Assembly (NCBI GenBank): GCA_963422385.1
Contig: OY729432.1
Coordinates: 3,658,001-3,722,000, forward strand
From: JAJDTQ01 sp963422385
Lineage (GTDB): Bacteria; Desulfobacterota; Binatia; UBA9968; JAJDTQ01
DNA: 64,000 nt
Direction of reading: 5' to 3'
A model generated the notes under the pieces. That model saw only the letters and a list, made by a program, of their open reading frames with translations. It ran no database searches and was not told the DNA's origin. The translations under genes were made by a program, and so were the position numbers. How positions within the stretch are numbered: position 1 is the stretch's first letter; every line of letters starts with the position of its first letter. Shown piece by piece: positions 51,901 to 60,277 of this stretch.

Positions 51901-52084
51901 AGATGGCCTCTTCCACCTCGGCCGCCGCGGCCCCCGGGAAAGGCACTCGAACCTCGATGGAATCAGCGGGAATGTCGGGAAACGTCTCGCGCTTGACGGT
52001 GCCGGCAAAGGCGAGCCCCACCATCAGAAACGCCAGCATCAGGAGATTTGCGGCCGTCGGGTGGCCGGCGAAGAAACCGATCAT
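48977..52084 (-). CDS. RND-family efflux transporter (AcrB/CzcA-like inner-membrane pump)
   Basis: This 1035-residue protein has the RND layout: a first TM helix at residues 10-30, a large periplasmic loop, six TM helices (about 330-520), a second periplasmic loop and six more helices. Family motifs include GDxAxM-like RLGDIATMTDR, LIAVGLIMDDAIVIAENI and AGVVVNNAIVLVTF. It exports drugs, lipids or other hydrophobic compounds using proton flow. It lies 7 bp downstream of the adaptor gene. No outer-membrane TolC gene is adjacent. The frame remains open to 52165, but ATG 52084 gives the standard N-terminus. Confidence 0.93.
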   Translation of the reverse strand: MIGFFAGHPTAANLLMLAFLMVGLAFAGTVKRETFPDIPADSIEVRVPFPGAAAAEVEEAICLRIQDVADGIDDREETRCEAREGLAVATLVMREGGDIDRFLNDVKAGIDGIRDFPEEAEGPVVRQLGRADFVASIAVAGPLRPEGLKAYAERMKDDLLAIPGVAQVHVQGFSQHQIRVEVQAPVMRQFGLSVGDLADAVAAQSLTLPAGTVETRDTTVLIRFDDERRTPRALEGLVVVASESGAVVRLGDIATMTDRFEQTGDKSFFNGQRAAYLAVEKGRQDDTLEVIDALRAYLAVERGRAPPDMVFEITRDVASIVRDRLTMLLRNGIQGLGLVFLVMWLFFGLRYSFWVAAGLPVAFMGTIAGMAATGYSFDMITMVALLIAVGLIMDDAIVIAENIARRRRAGRTAMEAAVEGTKEVAPGVFASFLTTVAVFGALAFLRGEIGAVLKVLPVILILTLSFSLMEAFLILPHHLMGTLHAGGGQERRRLRARFETGLERFTEARVGRLVDAAVSWRYLTVGLIAGLLLGSVAVMAGGVLKFRAFPDIEGNVIEARLLLPQGTPLARTEAVVARVVAAIRAVDEELAQPGGGYIVRNVGIQFGRNQDAHESGEHLATVIVDLVDSESRDVSLAGVISRWRAEVGALPDVIALTFGEPRIGPGGKPIDIRLKGGDVDALKAASTDLLAWLRGYRGVSDLSDDLRLGKPEVRVRLREGALVLGLNASRVARQLRAAFHGRIAGEFQAGAEDYEIDIRLSGQDRDSLADLARFTVTLPTGEQAPLYTVATLDSDRGHGRIHRIDGRRAVTIQGDVDSEVANAGEIIADTRSRFLPELLARYPGMRVELEGQTQELAASGSSLQRNFLIGLGAIFILLSFQFRSYIEPLVVMAAIPVGFVGVVIGHLALGLELSMPSMVGFVSLAGVVVNNAIVLVTFIKIHRGGGEPAAVAACRAARQRFRAILLTSLTTVAGVLPLLTETSLQAQVLVPLVTSLAFGLAAATFQVLFLVPALYAILDDFGLAENVTTAAGQVR

Positions 52085-52091
52085 GGGACTT

Positions 52092-53453
52092 TCACCGAAC
52101 GGGTGTCGCGCCGCCGGCCTCCGCCACCAGGCTCGCCGCCGCCGCTTGGTCCACCACCGCTGCAAGACGCATGCCCTCGACGGCGAACGGCAGGTCCGAG
52201 ATCACCACGGGCTCTCCCGGCGCCACTCCCGACCGCAGGACCACGAAGTTGTTCTGGACGAAGTCCACCTGGACCTCGCGAAAGTGCAGCCGATGATCGG
52301 AACCCACCACGTATACCTGACCGTCCCGAAGCGCGGCCCGGGGAACCACCACGGCTCCGGGCCGGGGCGGTCCCCGAAGCTCGACCTCGACGTACATGTT
52401 CTTGACCAGGGGAGGTCTCTGGCCCGCCTCGACCCAACGATACGGTTCGTCCACGGCGACGATGACGCCCGCCGTGCGGGTGCGCGGGTCCACGGTATCG
52501 CTCAGCCGCGAGAAGCGGGCCGGCCACTCGATATCGACGTCGCCGGTGCGCAGGCGCACCACGGCCCGGATGTCCACGATCTCCCTCAGCCGCGGCACGA
52601 CGGCGCCCGCGTCACGGGGCAGCTCCAGGCCCGGCGGCAACAACGTGAGCGCCCTGCCGATGGGGACCTGGGCGATGACCTCGGCTACGTCCAGACTGTC
52701 CGCTTCCACCAGGATCGCCCCCTTGGCGGCAAACTGGGCCAGCTCGACGTTCACCGCGGCGATGCGGCAGGTGAACGGAGCGACGATGGTGGTTCGGCTC
52801 AGGTCCCGCCGAGCGGTCTCCAACCGGGCCCTGAGCTGGTCTCGCGTGGCTTCCTGTACCGCGCGCTCGGCAGGGAGCAGACTGGCGGCGTTCCGAAGGT
52901 TCTGCACCACCTGCTCAGCGGCCAGGACCGAGCGCTCTTCCCGGTCCGCCTCGGACTGGGGCACGGCGCCCCGGCGCATGAGCTCCCGGGTCCGGTCAAG
53001 CTGCCTGTGTCCAAGGGCCAGACTGCGTTCCTCGATGGCCAGTGATCGTCGGGTATTCACCGCGCGCACCTCCAGCACCGCGATCTGCGCTTCCACCGCG
53101 CGAATGTTGGCCTCGATCTGGGCCGCCGCCAGACGGTAGTCGGCCGGATCGACGCGCAACAGTTCCGTCCCGGCGGGGAGGATGGCGCCCCGTTGGAGAT
53201 CCGGGTGCCGGAAGGTCACGGTGCCGCTCACCTCCGCCACCGCCTCCCAGACCCTCCCCGGCTTGACGTTGCCGTAGCCCAGAGCCCGGGGCACGGCATC
53301 CACCGCCGTCGCCGGCACCGTCCGCACGGAAGTCGTCCGTTCCTCGGGAGGAAGCCGCTTTGGCGCCTCGCGTGACTTCACCGCATGGACCACCGCCAGC
53401 AGGCCGAGACCCACGGGGATCCAGATGAGCAGTTTTTTGATGAATCCGGCCAT
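52092..53453 (-). CDS. RND efflux periplasmic adaptor (membrane fusion protein)
   Basis: This 453-residue protein has an N-terminal membrane anchor (residues 6-24). A lipoyl half is followed by a long alpha-helical hairpin (about 115-215, heptad-rich) and a beta-barrel domain, the HlyD/AcrA type. It bridges the pump at 48977 to an outer-membrane channel encoded elsewhere. The order is adaptor then pump. No regulator is adjacent. It is downstream of tctAB on the same strand, but separated by a repeat fragment, so probably a distinct unit. Confidence 0.92.
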   Translation of the reverse strand: MAGFIKKLLIWIPVGLGLLAVVHAVKSREAPKRLPPEERTTSVRTVPATAVDAVPRALGYGNVKPGRVWEAVAEVSGTVTFRHPDLQRGAILPAGTELLRVDPADYRLAAAQIEANIRAVEAQIAVLEVRAVNTRRSLAIEERSLALGHRQLDRTRELMRRGAVPQSEADREERSVLAAEQVVQNLRNAASLLPAERAVQEATRDQLRARLETARRDLSRTTIVAPFTCRIAAVNVELAQFAAKGAILVEADSLDVAEVIAQVPIGRALTLLPPGLELPRDAGAVVPRLREIVDIRAVVRLRTGDVDIEWPARFSRLSDTVDPRTRTAGVIVAVDEPYRWVEAGQRPPLVKNMYVEVELRGPPRPGAVVVPRAALRDGQVYVVGSDHRLHFREVQVDFVQNNFVVLRSGVAPGEPVVISDLPFAVEGMRLAAVVDQAAAASLVAEAGGATPVR

Positions 53454-53514
53454 GAATGATCATTCTTGATGCTACATCTGCCTCCGGCACAATACCAGGA
53501 GCCTGTCGGACTTG

Positions 53515-53576
53515 GCCGACGGCAAGAAAGACCGGCAGATTTGTAACCCTGCTTGTGAGACGGAACACGACACTAG
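53515..53576. repeat. Partial copy of the MITE-like core, reaching the tctAB stop
   Basis: Sequence 53515-53542 matches the 3' core of copy 1 (21 of 24 positions over the GACGGC...CAGATT segment). The opposite arm is missing. The segment ends at the TAG stop of the tctAB gene (53573-53575), followed on that strand by TGTC as in the other copies. Confidence 0.5.
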
Positions 53577-55561
53577 ATAGGTCCGAGGGGCCAAGGCAGA
53601 TCGGCGACTGAGTGCTGCAGCAGACCCTCCGGCAAATCCAGGGTCATCAGCCACGACAGGAACATCAGCATCAGATCCGCCATGGCGGTCAGCAGCACCA
53701 CCCGAGTCCAGCTCACGTTGGCTTCACGGCGCAGGAACGCGATGAAGAACAGGTTGAGAGAGATGAAGAACCCGATCAGGGCGGTCATCCCCAGGAGCGC
53801 CAGCAGCCAGTTCAGGAAATGCCAGATTCCCTTGCCTCGAGTCTGATGCCCCTCGATCCCCGGCCGTTCGGCATCTTCGTTGTAGGCCGTGGGTGCGCCC
53901 CGGCTACGCATGATGCCCGACATTACCATGAGACTCGCTCCCAGCATGACCACCCCTACGGCGGAGGGGAAGACCGCGCCCAGCAGGCTGTGCCGCAGGG
54001 AGTCGGCCAGCGCGATGACGAACACGGCGATGACGAAGCCGACGAACAGGAGCTGCGGCGTCAGCACCGCGGCGTGGCGTTGCGGCGCGCCGGCGTCCGG
54101 CTCCCCCTGGGGCCGGTTGCGGGCGCCGAGCCAGATGGAGACGACGATGATGGCCACGATGATCAGCACGCCCGGGCGCGTGATCATGCCCCACTCGTGG
54201 AATTGAATTGCCTGATAGAGGTAGGTCTCCATCTGGTCGGCCAGCACGAAACCGATGAGCACGGCCGGCCGTGACCAGCCGAACCGTTTCATGCCCACCC
54301 CCAGGAGGCCGATGGCGACCAGCGCGACGAAGTCCATGATATCGCGGCTCGCCTGGAACGCGGCGAACGAGATCACCATGAGCATGAACGGGGCCAGCAG
54401 GTGGTAACGGATGGTGGTCAGCCGCGCGATGGCCGGAGACAGCAGCAGGCAAAGGCCCGCGCCCACGACATTGGCCAGAGCAAGGGTCCAGACGATGGTG
54501 TAGGTGGTGGGCAGCTCGGCGGTGAGGAGCCGCGGGCTCGGCTCCAGCCCGATCAGCACCAGACCGCCGATAAAGACCGCCATGCTGCCGCTTCCCGGTA
54601 TGCCGAACAGCAGCGTGGGGATGAGCCCGCCCCCTTCCTTGGCGTTGTTGGCCGACTCCGGCGCCAGCACGCCCCGGATGTCGCCGCGGCCGAACTGCGA
54701 CTTGTCCTGAGCGGTCTGGACCACGTGGCCGTAGGCGATCCAGTCCACCACCGAGCCGCCGAGCCCGGGAATCGCCCCGATGAGCGTGCCGATCCCCGCG
54801 CACCGCAGGCACAGCCAGCGGTAGCGGATCATGTCCCTCAAGCCGTCCAACCAACCCTTGCCCAGCGCGTGGGTGCGAGAGATGGCGCCGGCGCCGCGCA
54901 GAAGGTCCACCACCTCGGGCAGGGCGAATATACCCAGGCCCACCACCACCAGCGGAATGCCGTCCGCCAGGTAGTCCACACCGAACACCAGCCGCTCCTC
55001 GCCGGTGGCCGGGGCGCCGCCGATGGCGCCGATGACCAGGCCCAGGCCGCAGGAGGCAACGCCCTTCCATATGCAGTTGCCCGAAAGCACCCCCACCATG
55101 GAGATGCCCAGCACCGCGAGCATGAACAGCTCCGCGGTGGTGAAGAACAGGATCACGGGTCTGGCGATGAGGACGAAAAAGGTCAGGATCACCGCCCCGA
55201 ACAAGCCACCGAACAGCGAAGCCGAGAACGCGGCTCCCAAGGCGCGGGCGGCCTCGCCCCTCTTTGCCAGCGGGAAACCGTCCAGGACCGTGGCCTGGGA
55301 GGCGCTGGAGCCCGGGATGCCCATGAGGACGGACGTGAAGGTATCGGAGGTGGGGATGACGGCCACCAGGCCCACCAGCATGGCCAACGCCGAAACCGGA
55401 TCCATGCCGTACAGGAAAGGGATCAGCAGCGAGAGGCCGACGATGCCGCCCAGCCCCGGAAAGATGCCCACCACCAGGCCCAGCAACACACCCACCACCA
55501 TGAAGGCCATGTGCTGGGCTTTCAGCAGAATGGAAAAGGCTTCTGTCAGCGCATCGAACAT
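53573..55561 (-). CDS. Fused TctA-TctB permease of a TTT transporter
   Basis: This 662-residue polytopic membrane protein has an N-terminal TctA domain (about 1-490) with GIFPGLGGIVGLSLL, MGIPGSSASQ and AIPGLGGSVVDW loops. A hydrophilic linker near 490-510 leads into a four-helix TctB-like domain (about 510-645). Usually these are separate genes, as at 19465/21057. The fusion enforces equal subunit numbers. ATG 55561 replaces the longer frame to 55606, which overlaps a hairpin. The receptor gene lies just upstream. Confidence 0.88.
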   Translation of the reverse strand: MFDALTEAFSILLKAQHMAFMVVGVLLGLVVGIFPGLGGIVGLSLLIPFLYGMDPVSALAMLVGLVAVIPTSDTFTSVLMGIPGSSASQATVLDGFPLAKRGEAARALGAAFSASLFGGLFGAVILTFFVLIARPVILFFTTAELFMLAVLGISMVGVLSGNCIWKGVASCGLGLVIGAIGGAPATGEERLVFGVDYLADGIPLVVVGLGIFALPEVVDLLRGAGAISRTHALGKGWLDGLRDMIRYRWLCLRCAGIGTLIGAIPGLGGSVVDWIAYGHVVQTAQDKSQFGRGDIRGVLAPESANNAKEGGGLIPTLLFGIPGSGSMAVFIGGLVLIGLEPSPRLLTAELPTTYTIVWTLALANVVGAGLCLLLSPAIARLTTIRYHLLAPFMLMVISFAAFQASRDIMDFVALVAIGLLGVGMKRFGWSRPAVLIGFVLADQMETYLYQAIQFHEWGMITRPGVLIIVAIIVVSIWLGARNRPQGEPDAGAPQRHAAVLTPQLLFVGFVIAVFVIALADSLRHSLLGAVFPSAVGVVMLGASLMVMSGIMRSRGAPTAYNEDAERPGIEGHQTRGKGIWHFLNWLLALLGMTALIGFFISLNLFFIAFLRREANVSWTRVVLLTAMADLMLMFLSWLMTLDLPEGLLQHSVADLPWPLGPI

Positions 55562-55590
55562 GCTGCCGGCCCTTTGCGTCCGAAACGAAA

Positions 55591-55620
55591 GAGGGCGGCC
55601 GTGCAAGGCCGGCCGCCCTC
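55591..55620 (-). terminator. Intra-operon hairpin between TTT receptor and fused permease
   Basis: GAGGGCGGCC (55591-55600) pairs with GGCCGCCCTC (55611-55620). On the coding strand it follows the receptor stop by 49 nt and is followed by TTTCGTTT. It may act as a leaky terminator or mRNA-stabilising stem that gives more receptor than permease. Confidence 0.6.
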
Positions 55621-55669
55621 TTTGTCAGGGTCTGAAGCCCGTTGGGCTACACGTACGCGGGACCCTGCA

Positions 55670-56752
55670 TCAGAACCTGACGTTGTACTTCGTCGTCAGC
55701 CAGTTCCGCACCCACTCCCTCGCTTCGGGGGGAACGTCGGTGGCCGCCTTGAACTTCAGATCCGCGGCCGCGCCGGTCACCTGGTCGTAGGCGCCGATCT
55801 TCCTGCCCTTGTTGGCAACATACTCGGGGTCCGCGAAAATTCCGGTGAATGCGGCCTGGTAAGCCTTCACCACGTCTTCCGGCGTCTCCTTGGGGACCAC
55901 GACGAACTTCTGGGCGGGAAATCCCGCGGTGAAGAAAGCCTTCCACGCGTCGAACCACGTACCGGACGGCTTCTTGCCCTTGACCTGCTCGTAGACCTCG
56001 GCGAAGTGGGGAAGATCCGGGAAGTTGGGATCGCGGACCAGATTGCCCTGGCCGTCGAGGGCGCCCCAGGACATGACCGGGAGGGCGCTGCCTTCCTTCA
56101 CCAGCGGCGTCACCTTGGACAGGTAGGCCGCGGAGGTCTGATAGTCGATGCTGGTCTCCCCTGTCATGAATGCCTTGCGGCCGGCGGAACGCCCCTTCAT
56201 GCCGAACACCGCCTTGACGTTCAGACCGAGCATCTCGAAGGCCAGCAGCGGCACCAGATCCAGCGAAGTGGCGCCCTGCGACCCGTACTTCAGCGGAGGG
56301 TTCTTCCTGACCAGCTCAGCGGCCGTCTTGACGCCCAGCTTCGGGCTGATATAGACGACGCCGCCGGTGGCGTAAGCCAGTAGCGGCCGCCACTTGCCGT
56401 AGTCGTACTTGACCCGCTTGTCACCGAGCAGGAACGGAAACTGGGTGGAGCCCGAGGTGCCGAACAGTTCCAACCCGGTGGGCTTGGCCCGTGACGCGTA
56501 CAGGTTCGCGCCCTTGGTGGAGCCGCCGCCCGGCACGAACTTCAACCGGATATCGGCGCCGGTGTGTTTCCGGAGGAACGGCTCCATGAAACGGGCCCAA
56601 CGGCCGGAACCGCCCCCCTCCGAGAACGGAATGGTCCACGAAACGGTCTTTCCCTCGAGGTCCGCGGCGGAGACGGTCAAGGCCGGGTATCCCGACACCC
56701 ATACGGCCGCTGTCACCATGGCGTAGAAAAAATAACGGCTGCTTCTGTTCAT
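55670..56752 (-). CDS. TTT-family periplasmic receptor (TctC/Bug-like)
   Basis: This 360-residue exported protein has a signal peptide at residues 1-29 (cut near VSAADL). The mature part has VSWTIPFSEGGGSGRWARF and FVPGGGSTKGANLYA, the two ligand-loop regions of Bug-type receptors, and a conserved TSLDLVPLLAFEMLG. It partners the fused TctAB encoded next. It is strongly divergent from the receptors at 18381 and 41497, implying a different ligand. The GGAG-bearing leader lies at 56755. Confidence 0.88.
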   Translation of the reverse strand: MNRSSRYFFYAMVTAAVWVSGYPALTVSAADLEGKTVSWTIPFSEGGGSGRWARFMEPFLRKHTGADIRLKFVPGGGSTKGANLYASRAKPTGLELFGTSGSTQFPFLLGDKRVKYDYGKWRPLLAYATGGVVYISPKLGVKTAAELVRKNPPLKYGSQGATSLDLVPLLAFEMLGLNVKAVFGMKGRSAGRKAFMTGETSIDYQTSAAYLSKVTPLVKEGSALPVMSWGALDGQGNLVRDPNFPDLPHFAEVYEQVKGKKPSGTWFDAWKAFFTAGFPAQKFVVVPKETPEDVVKAYQAAFTGIFADPEYVANKGRKIGAYDQVTGAAADLKFKAATDVPPEAREWVRNWLTTKYNVRF

Positions 56753-56985
56753 GCAGTTTCTCCTCCATTTTCACGGCGTGAATCGATTCACGTTCAATCC
56801 GTGCGAAATCGCCGAAATTGACCGGATCCGCTACCGGCGCCGCCAAGCGTATGTTGACGGATCACCACGTATATATAACAGACGGTTCGCTTCAAGCACA
56901 GGCCGGAGACAGCACCGGTCCAGGGTGGACACTCACGACAGAAAGCTGCTAGCACAAGATTACTTGCGACTCACCGGAGAAACGT

Positions 56986-58047
56986 ATGCCGCTACTGATC
57001 GACAACCGCATCGCCGAGCAGGCCCTCAACATGACCGACGCCATCGAGGCCATGGAGAGTGCGCTGAAGCAGCTCGCCGAGGGGGACGCCGTCTACCAGC
57101 CTCGGACCGACCTGTGGTCCCCCACCGCCACCGTGGGCGACTACTTCCGCTGGGGCTCGCTCCTGGGCGCCATCAAGGACCCGCCGATCCTGGCGTTTCG
57201 CTTCAAGCTGGACATCATGACCTGGCAAGAGCACAACGGCGCGGTCACGGAGCACTGGTTCAACGTCGAGCCCGGTACGTACTGCGGCATCATCCTGCTG
57301 GTGGACACCCGCACCGGCGAGCTTTTGTGCATCATGAACGACGGGTATCTCCAGAGCTACCGCGTGGGCGCCACCGCCGGGGTCGGCGTGAAGCATCTCT
57401 CCCGCCCGGATTCCAGGGTGCTCGGGGTCCTGGGTTCCGGCGCCATGGCGCGCACCTACGCCATGGCCACGTGTGCCGTCCGGCCCATCGAACAGGTCAA
57501 GATATTCAGCCCCACCCAGACCCACCGCGACGCCTACGCCAGGGAGATGGCGGAGTTCCTGAAGATCCCGGTCACCGCCGTCAACTCGGCCAGGGAGGCC
57601 ATGAGCGGGGTCGACGTCGGCGCCACCTGTACGGATTCGCGCATTCCGCTGTTTCGGTCCGACTGGTTGCAGACCGGCATGCACGTGGTGGACGTGCGCC
57701 CGGAAGAGCTGGAAAGCGACGCCTACGAGAAGGCCGACGTGGTCATCGGCACCTCCAACCAGGCCGTCCTGAACTATGCTCTGGGCACTCGGGAAGAACG
57801 CGACCGGCGTCCCATCGACGACAACTACCGCCGGCGCTACACCAACCGGAACCACACCACCTTGTCCGAGGTGCTGGCCGGCGAGAAGCCGGGCCGGGAG
57901 AACGACACGCAGACCACGTTGCACCATAACTTCTCCGCCGGCATCCAGTTCGCCGCCGTCGGCTACCTCGTCTACCGCTACGCCAGGGAGAACGGCCTCG
58001 GCCGCGACCTGCCGCTGGAGTGGTTTCAGCAGGACATCCGCAACTAG
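56986..58047 (+). CDS. Ornithine cyclodeaminase/mu-crystallin family protein
   Basis: This 353-residue protein has the N-terminal dimerisation part and a Rossmann domain with LGVLGSGAMARTYA, the NAD(P)-binding glycine motif of the OCD/mu-crystallin family. Members act as amino-acid cyclodeaminases, ketimine reductases or alanine dehydrogenases. The Lys/Asp residues for OCD catalysis are not obvious, so I keep the call at family level. GGAG precedes the ATG. It may be cotranscribed with the DMT and MFS transporters that follow. Its TAG stop lies in a 36-bp palindrome. Confidence 0.87.
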   Translation: MPLLIDNRIAEQALNMTDAIEAMESALKQLAEGDAVYQPRTDLWSPTATVGDYFRWGSLLGAIKDPPILAFRFKLDIMTWQEHNGAVTEHWFNVEPGTYCGIILLVDTRTGELLCIMNDGYLQSYRVGATAGVGVKHLSRPDSRVLGVLGSGAMARTYAMATCAVRPIEQVKIFSPTQTHRDAYAREMAEFLKIPVTAVNSAREAMSGVDVGATCTDSRIPLFRSDWLQTGMHVVDVRPEELESDAYEKADVVIGTSNQAVLNYALGTREERDRRPIDDNYRRRYTNRNHTTLSEVLAGEKPGRENDTQTTLHHNFSAGIQFAAVGYLVYRYARENGLGRDLPLEWFQQDIRN

Positions 58048-58079
58048 CGCGGTGTCTCCTGTACAGGACACCACGCTAG
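58044..58079. repeat. 36-bp near-perfect palindrome at a stop codon
   Basis: The sequence starts CTAGCGCGGTGTC and ends GACACCACGCTAG around CCTGTACAGG. It includes the TAG stop of the mu-crystallin-like gene (58045-58047). The CTAG/GTGTCC ends match those of the larger elements, so it may be a core-less family member, or a terminator. Confidence 0.65.
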
Positions 58080-58094
58080 TGTGAGCCTGCGCCC

Positions 58095-58979
58095 ATGACG
58101 CAACTGCTGCCCCAGGCCATCGGTCTGCTGACGGCGTGGACCTACGGCATCAGCATCATCGCGGCGCGCCGGGGCCTGCAGTACTCCAACGCCAGCACGG
58201 TCACCCTGCTCTCCCTGATCTCGCAGACCGTGATCCTGTGGGCACTGGTCGCGGTCTCCACGGGCATCCCGGCCGTGGACGCGACCTTTCTGTGGGCGGC
58301 GATGCTGGTGGGGATCCTGATGCCCGTGGTGCGTTGGCTCACCTACACGGGCATCTCGAAGATCGGCGCGGCCCGGGGTACGGCGCTGCGCTCCACCCAT
58401 CCGCTCTTCAGCGCCCTGCTGGCGATCACGTTCCTGGGCGAGACCGCCACCGTGCCCGTGCTGACGGGAATCCTGCTGGTGGTGACGGGCATTACACTGA
58501 TCTCCTGGCGCCAAGAGGAAAGACTTTCCTCCGCGCGCTGGTGGCACGGCGTCTACTCGCTCTCCGGAGCCGTCACCGCGGCCGCGGTGCACAACATTGC
58601 ACGCTTCTCGCTGAAGTCGGCCGGCCACCCGATCCTGTTCGCCGCCATCGTCGGGGTGGTTTCGCTGGCGACCTTCGGGGGCTATCTGGCCTCGGCGGGC
58701 GCTCCGAACCGGCCCGTGTGGAACCGGCAGGCCATGGGACCCTTCATGACGGCCGCGGTGCTGGAAAACCTGGGGTTTCTCCTGTTCAACACGGCCCTCA
58801 GCGTGGGGCCGGTGATCTTCGTGACCCCCATGATCGCCACCCAACCCATGTGGGTGCTGATCTTCACGGTGGTCTTTCTCCGCAGCATCGAGATGGTGAC
58901 GCTACGGACCGTGACCGGCAGTGTCGCGGTGGTGACCGGGACGCTGGCCATCACCCTGGGAGGAGGCGCCTGGAAATGA
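58095..58979 (+). CDS. EamA/DMT-superfamily transporter
   Basis: This 294-residue protein has ten predicted helices in two EamA halves (second half from about residue 150). It resembles the DMT protein at 24008 in overall pattern (GLQYSNAS and RRGL-like N-terminal segment), so the two may be paralogues. DMT proteins usually export metabolites. It lies 47 bp after the mu-crystallin-like gene, with a palindrome in between, and 43 bp before the MFS gene. Confidence 0.88.
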   Translation: MTQLLPQAIGLLTAWTYGISIIAARRGLQYSNASTVTLLSLISQTVILWALVAVSTGIPAVDATFLWAAMLVGILMPVVRWLTYTGISKIGAARGTALRSTHPLFSALLAITFLGETATVPVLTGILLVVTGITLISWRQEERLSSARWWHGVYSLSGAVTAAAVHNIARFSLKSAGHPILFAAIVGVVSLATFGGYLASAGAPNRPVWNRQAMGPFMTAAVLENLGFLLFNTALSVGPVIFVTPMIATQPMWVLIFTVVFLRSIEMVTLRTVTGSVAVVTGTLAITLGGGAWK

Positions 58980-59022
58980 GCCGCGGCGTCCCGTCCCGCC
59001 GTCCCGGCCATGGAAGGGCTCT

Positions 59023-60273
59023 TTGACCGTGGCCCGGACCAACGCGCTCGAACCGCGCCTGTTGCGCAACTTTTTTCTGTTGTACGGAAGCTCCCTGTTC
59101 TCCGGGCTCGGCTGGGGCATGGTCCTGCCCACCATCCCGGTGCTGGCCGGGGCCTTCGACATATCCATGGGCGCGGCGGCCCAGACGGTGACGGCCTGGG
59201 CGGCGGGCCGGTTCTTCGGCACGCCGGTAAGCGGCATCATGCTAGACCGCGCCGGCCCCCGGGTGATGATGGTGGGAGGCGCCGCCGTCACCGGCGTGGC
59301 CGCGGTCGCGGCGTTCATGAGCCCCGCCTTCACCGGGCTGCTGCTCGCGCTCTTCGTCATCGGCGCCGCCGATGCGGTGTGGGCCATGGGACGGGAGGTG
59401 TCGGGCATCGACCTGACCGCCCAGAACCAGCGGGGACGGGTGATGAGCGGGTTTCACGGCGTCCACAACGGCGGATACACACTGGGACCGCTGCTGGGCG
59501 GCTTCCTCACCGTGTCGGCGGGCTTCCGCTCCGTGTTCATCGCCTACGCCCTGTCCGCTGCCCTCGCCGTCCTTTGCGGCCTGGCGGTGGACCGGCCCGC
59601 CCGCACGGCGGACGGCGGTGCGCCACCGCCCGCCGCGAAAGCCGGCTTCAAGGGCCTGGGGTTCCGCTACTGGGCAGGCCGCATCGTGGCGCTGTACCGC
59701 GAGGTGGCTCCGCCGCTCCGCCGGACCTACGCGGTCCTCGTCTTCGCCACCGGCGCCAGCCTGATGTTTCGGCTGACCCTCCAAAGCATGCTGCCGCTCT
59801 ACGCCGGCGCGTACCTCGGTTTCACGCCGGTGGAGGTGGGTGCGCTTTTCTCCATTTCCGGGGTGGTGGTCTTCTCCATGATCCTGCCGGCGGGATTCGT
59901 GCTTGACAAAGTGGGCCGGAAGTGGGCGACGGTGCCCAGCACCATCATTCCGGCCGTAGTATTCCTCATCATTCCCTTTGCCGAGACCTTCCTTCAACTG
60001 GCCGTGCTGGTTTCGCTGACCGGGGTCGCCAACGGCCTCTCGCTGGGCTGCCTCGCCACGTCCACCTATGACGTGGCGCCGCGGCACGCCCGGGGACGCC
60101 TTCAGGCCATGCGCCGAACCCTCGCCGACCTGGTGGGTCTGGGGGCGCCCCTGGCCGGGGGCATGCTCGCCAACGCGTTCCACCCCGGAGTTCCGTTTCT
60201 CGCCCTCACCCCGATTCTCTGGCTGTCCGCGCTGCTGCTGGCCTTCGTGGCCAGGGAGACGCTGGAGCGTTGA
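59023..60273 (+). CDS. Major facilitator superfamily transporter
   Basis: This 416-residue protein has 12 predicted helices. An MFS motif between helices 2 and 3 is seen as GIMLDRAGPRVMM, and the equivalent in the second half as GFVLDKVGRKWATV, a clear MFS signature. The substrate is unknown. The start is TTG at 59023 (GGAAGGG 4 nt upstream), with GTG at 59029 as the alternative. It is convergent with the exonuclease (4-bp gap). Confidence 0.9.
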   Translation: MTVARTNALEPRLLRNFFLLYGSSLFSGLGWGMVLPTIPVLAGAFDISMGAAAQTVTAWAAGRFFGTPVSGIMLDRAGPRVMMVGGAAVTGVAAVAAFMSPAFTGLLLALFVIGAADAVWAMGREVSGIDLTAQNQRGRVMSGFHGVHNGGYTLGPLLGGFLTVSAGFRSVFIAYALSAALAVLCGLAVDRPARTADGGAPPPAAKAGFKGLGFRYWAGRIVALYREVAPPLRRTYAVLVFATGASLMFRLTLQSMLPLYAGAYLGFTPVEVGALFSISGVVVFSMILPAGFVLDKVGRKWATVPSTIIPAVVFLIIPFAETFLQLAVLVSLTGVANGLSLGCLATSTYDVAPRHARGRLQAMRRTLADLVGLGAPLAGGMLANAFHPGVPFLALTPILWLSALLLAFVARETLER

Positions 60274-60277
60274 CTGA

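Noticed and set aside
49208..52405. Very long open frame (about 1065 codons) on the plus strand, antisense to the RND pump
   Set aside because: Composition is rich in His/Arg/Gln/Gly with no domain, and it is a shadow of high-GC codon bias in the convincing RND and adaptor genes.
56854..56880. Promoter with TTGACG and the AT-rich TATATA in front of the mu-crystallin-like gene
   Set aside because: The spacing (12-14 bp) is too short for a sigma70 promoter and the distance to the start codon is over 100 bp.
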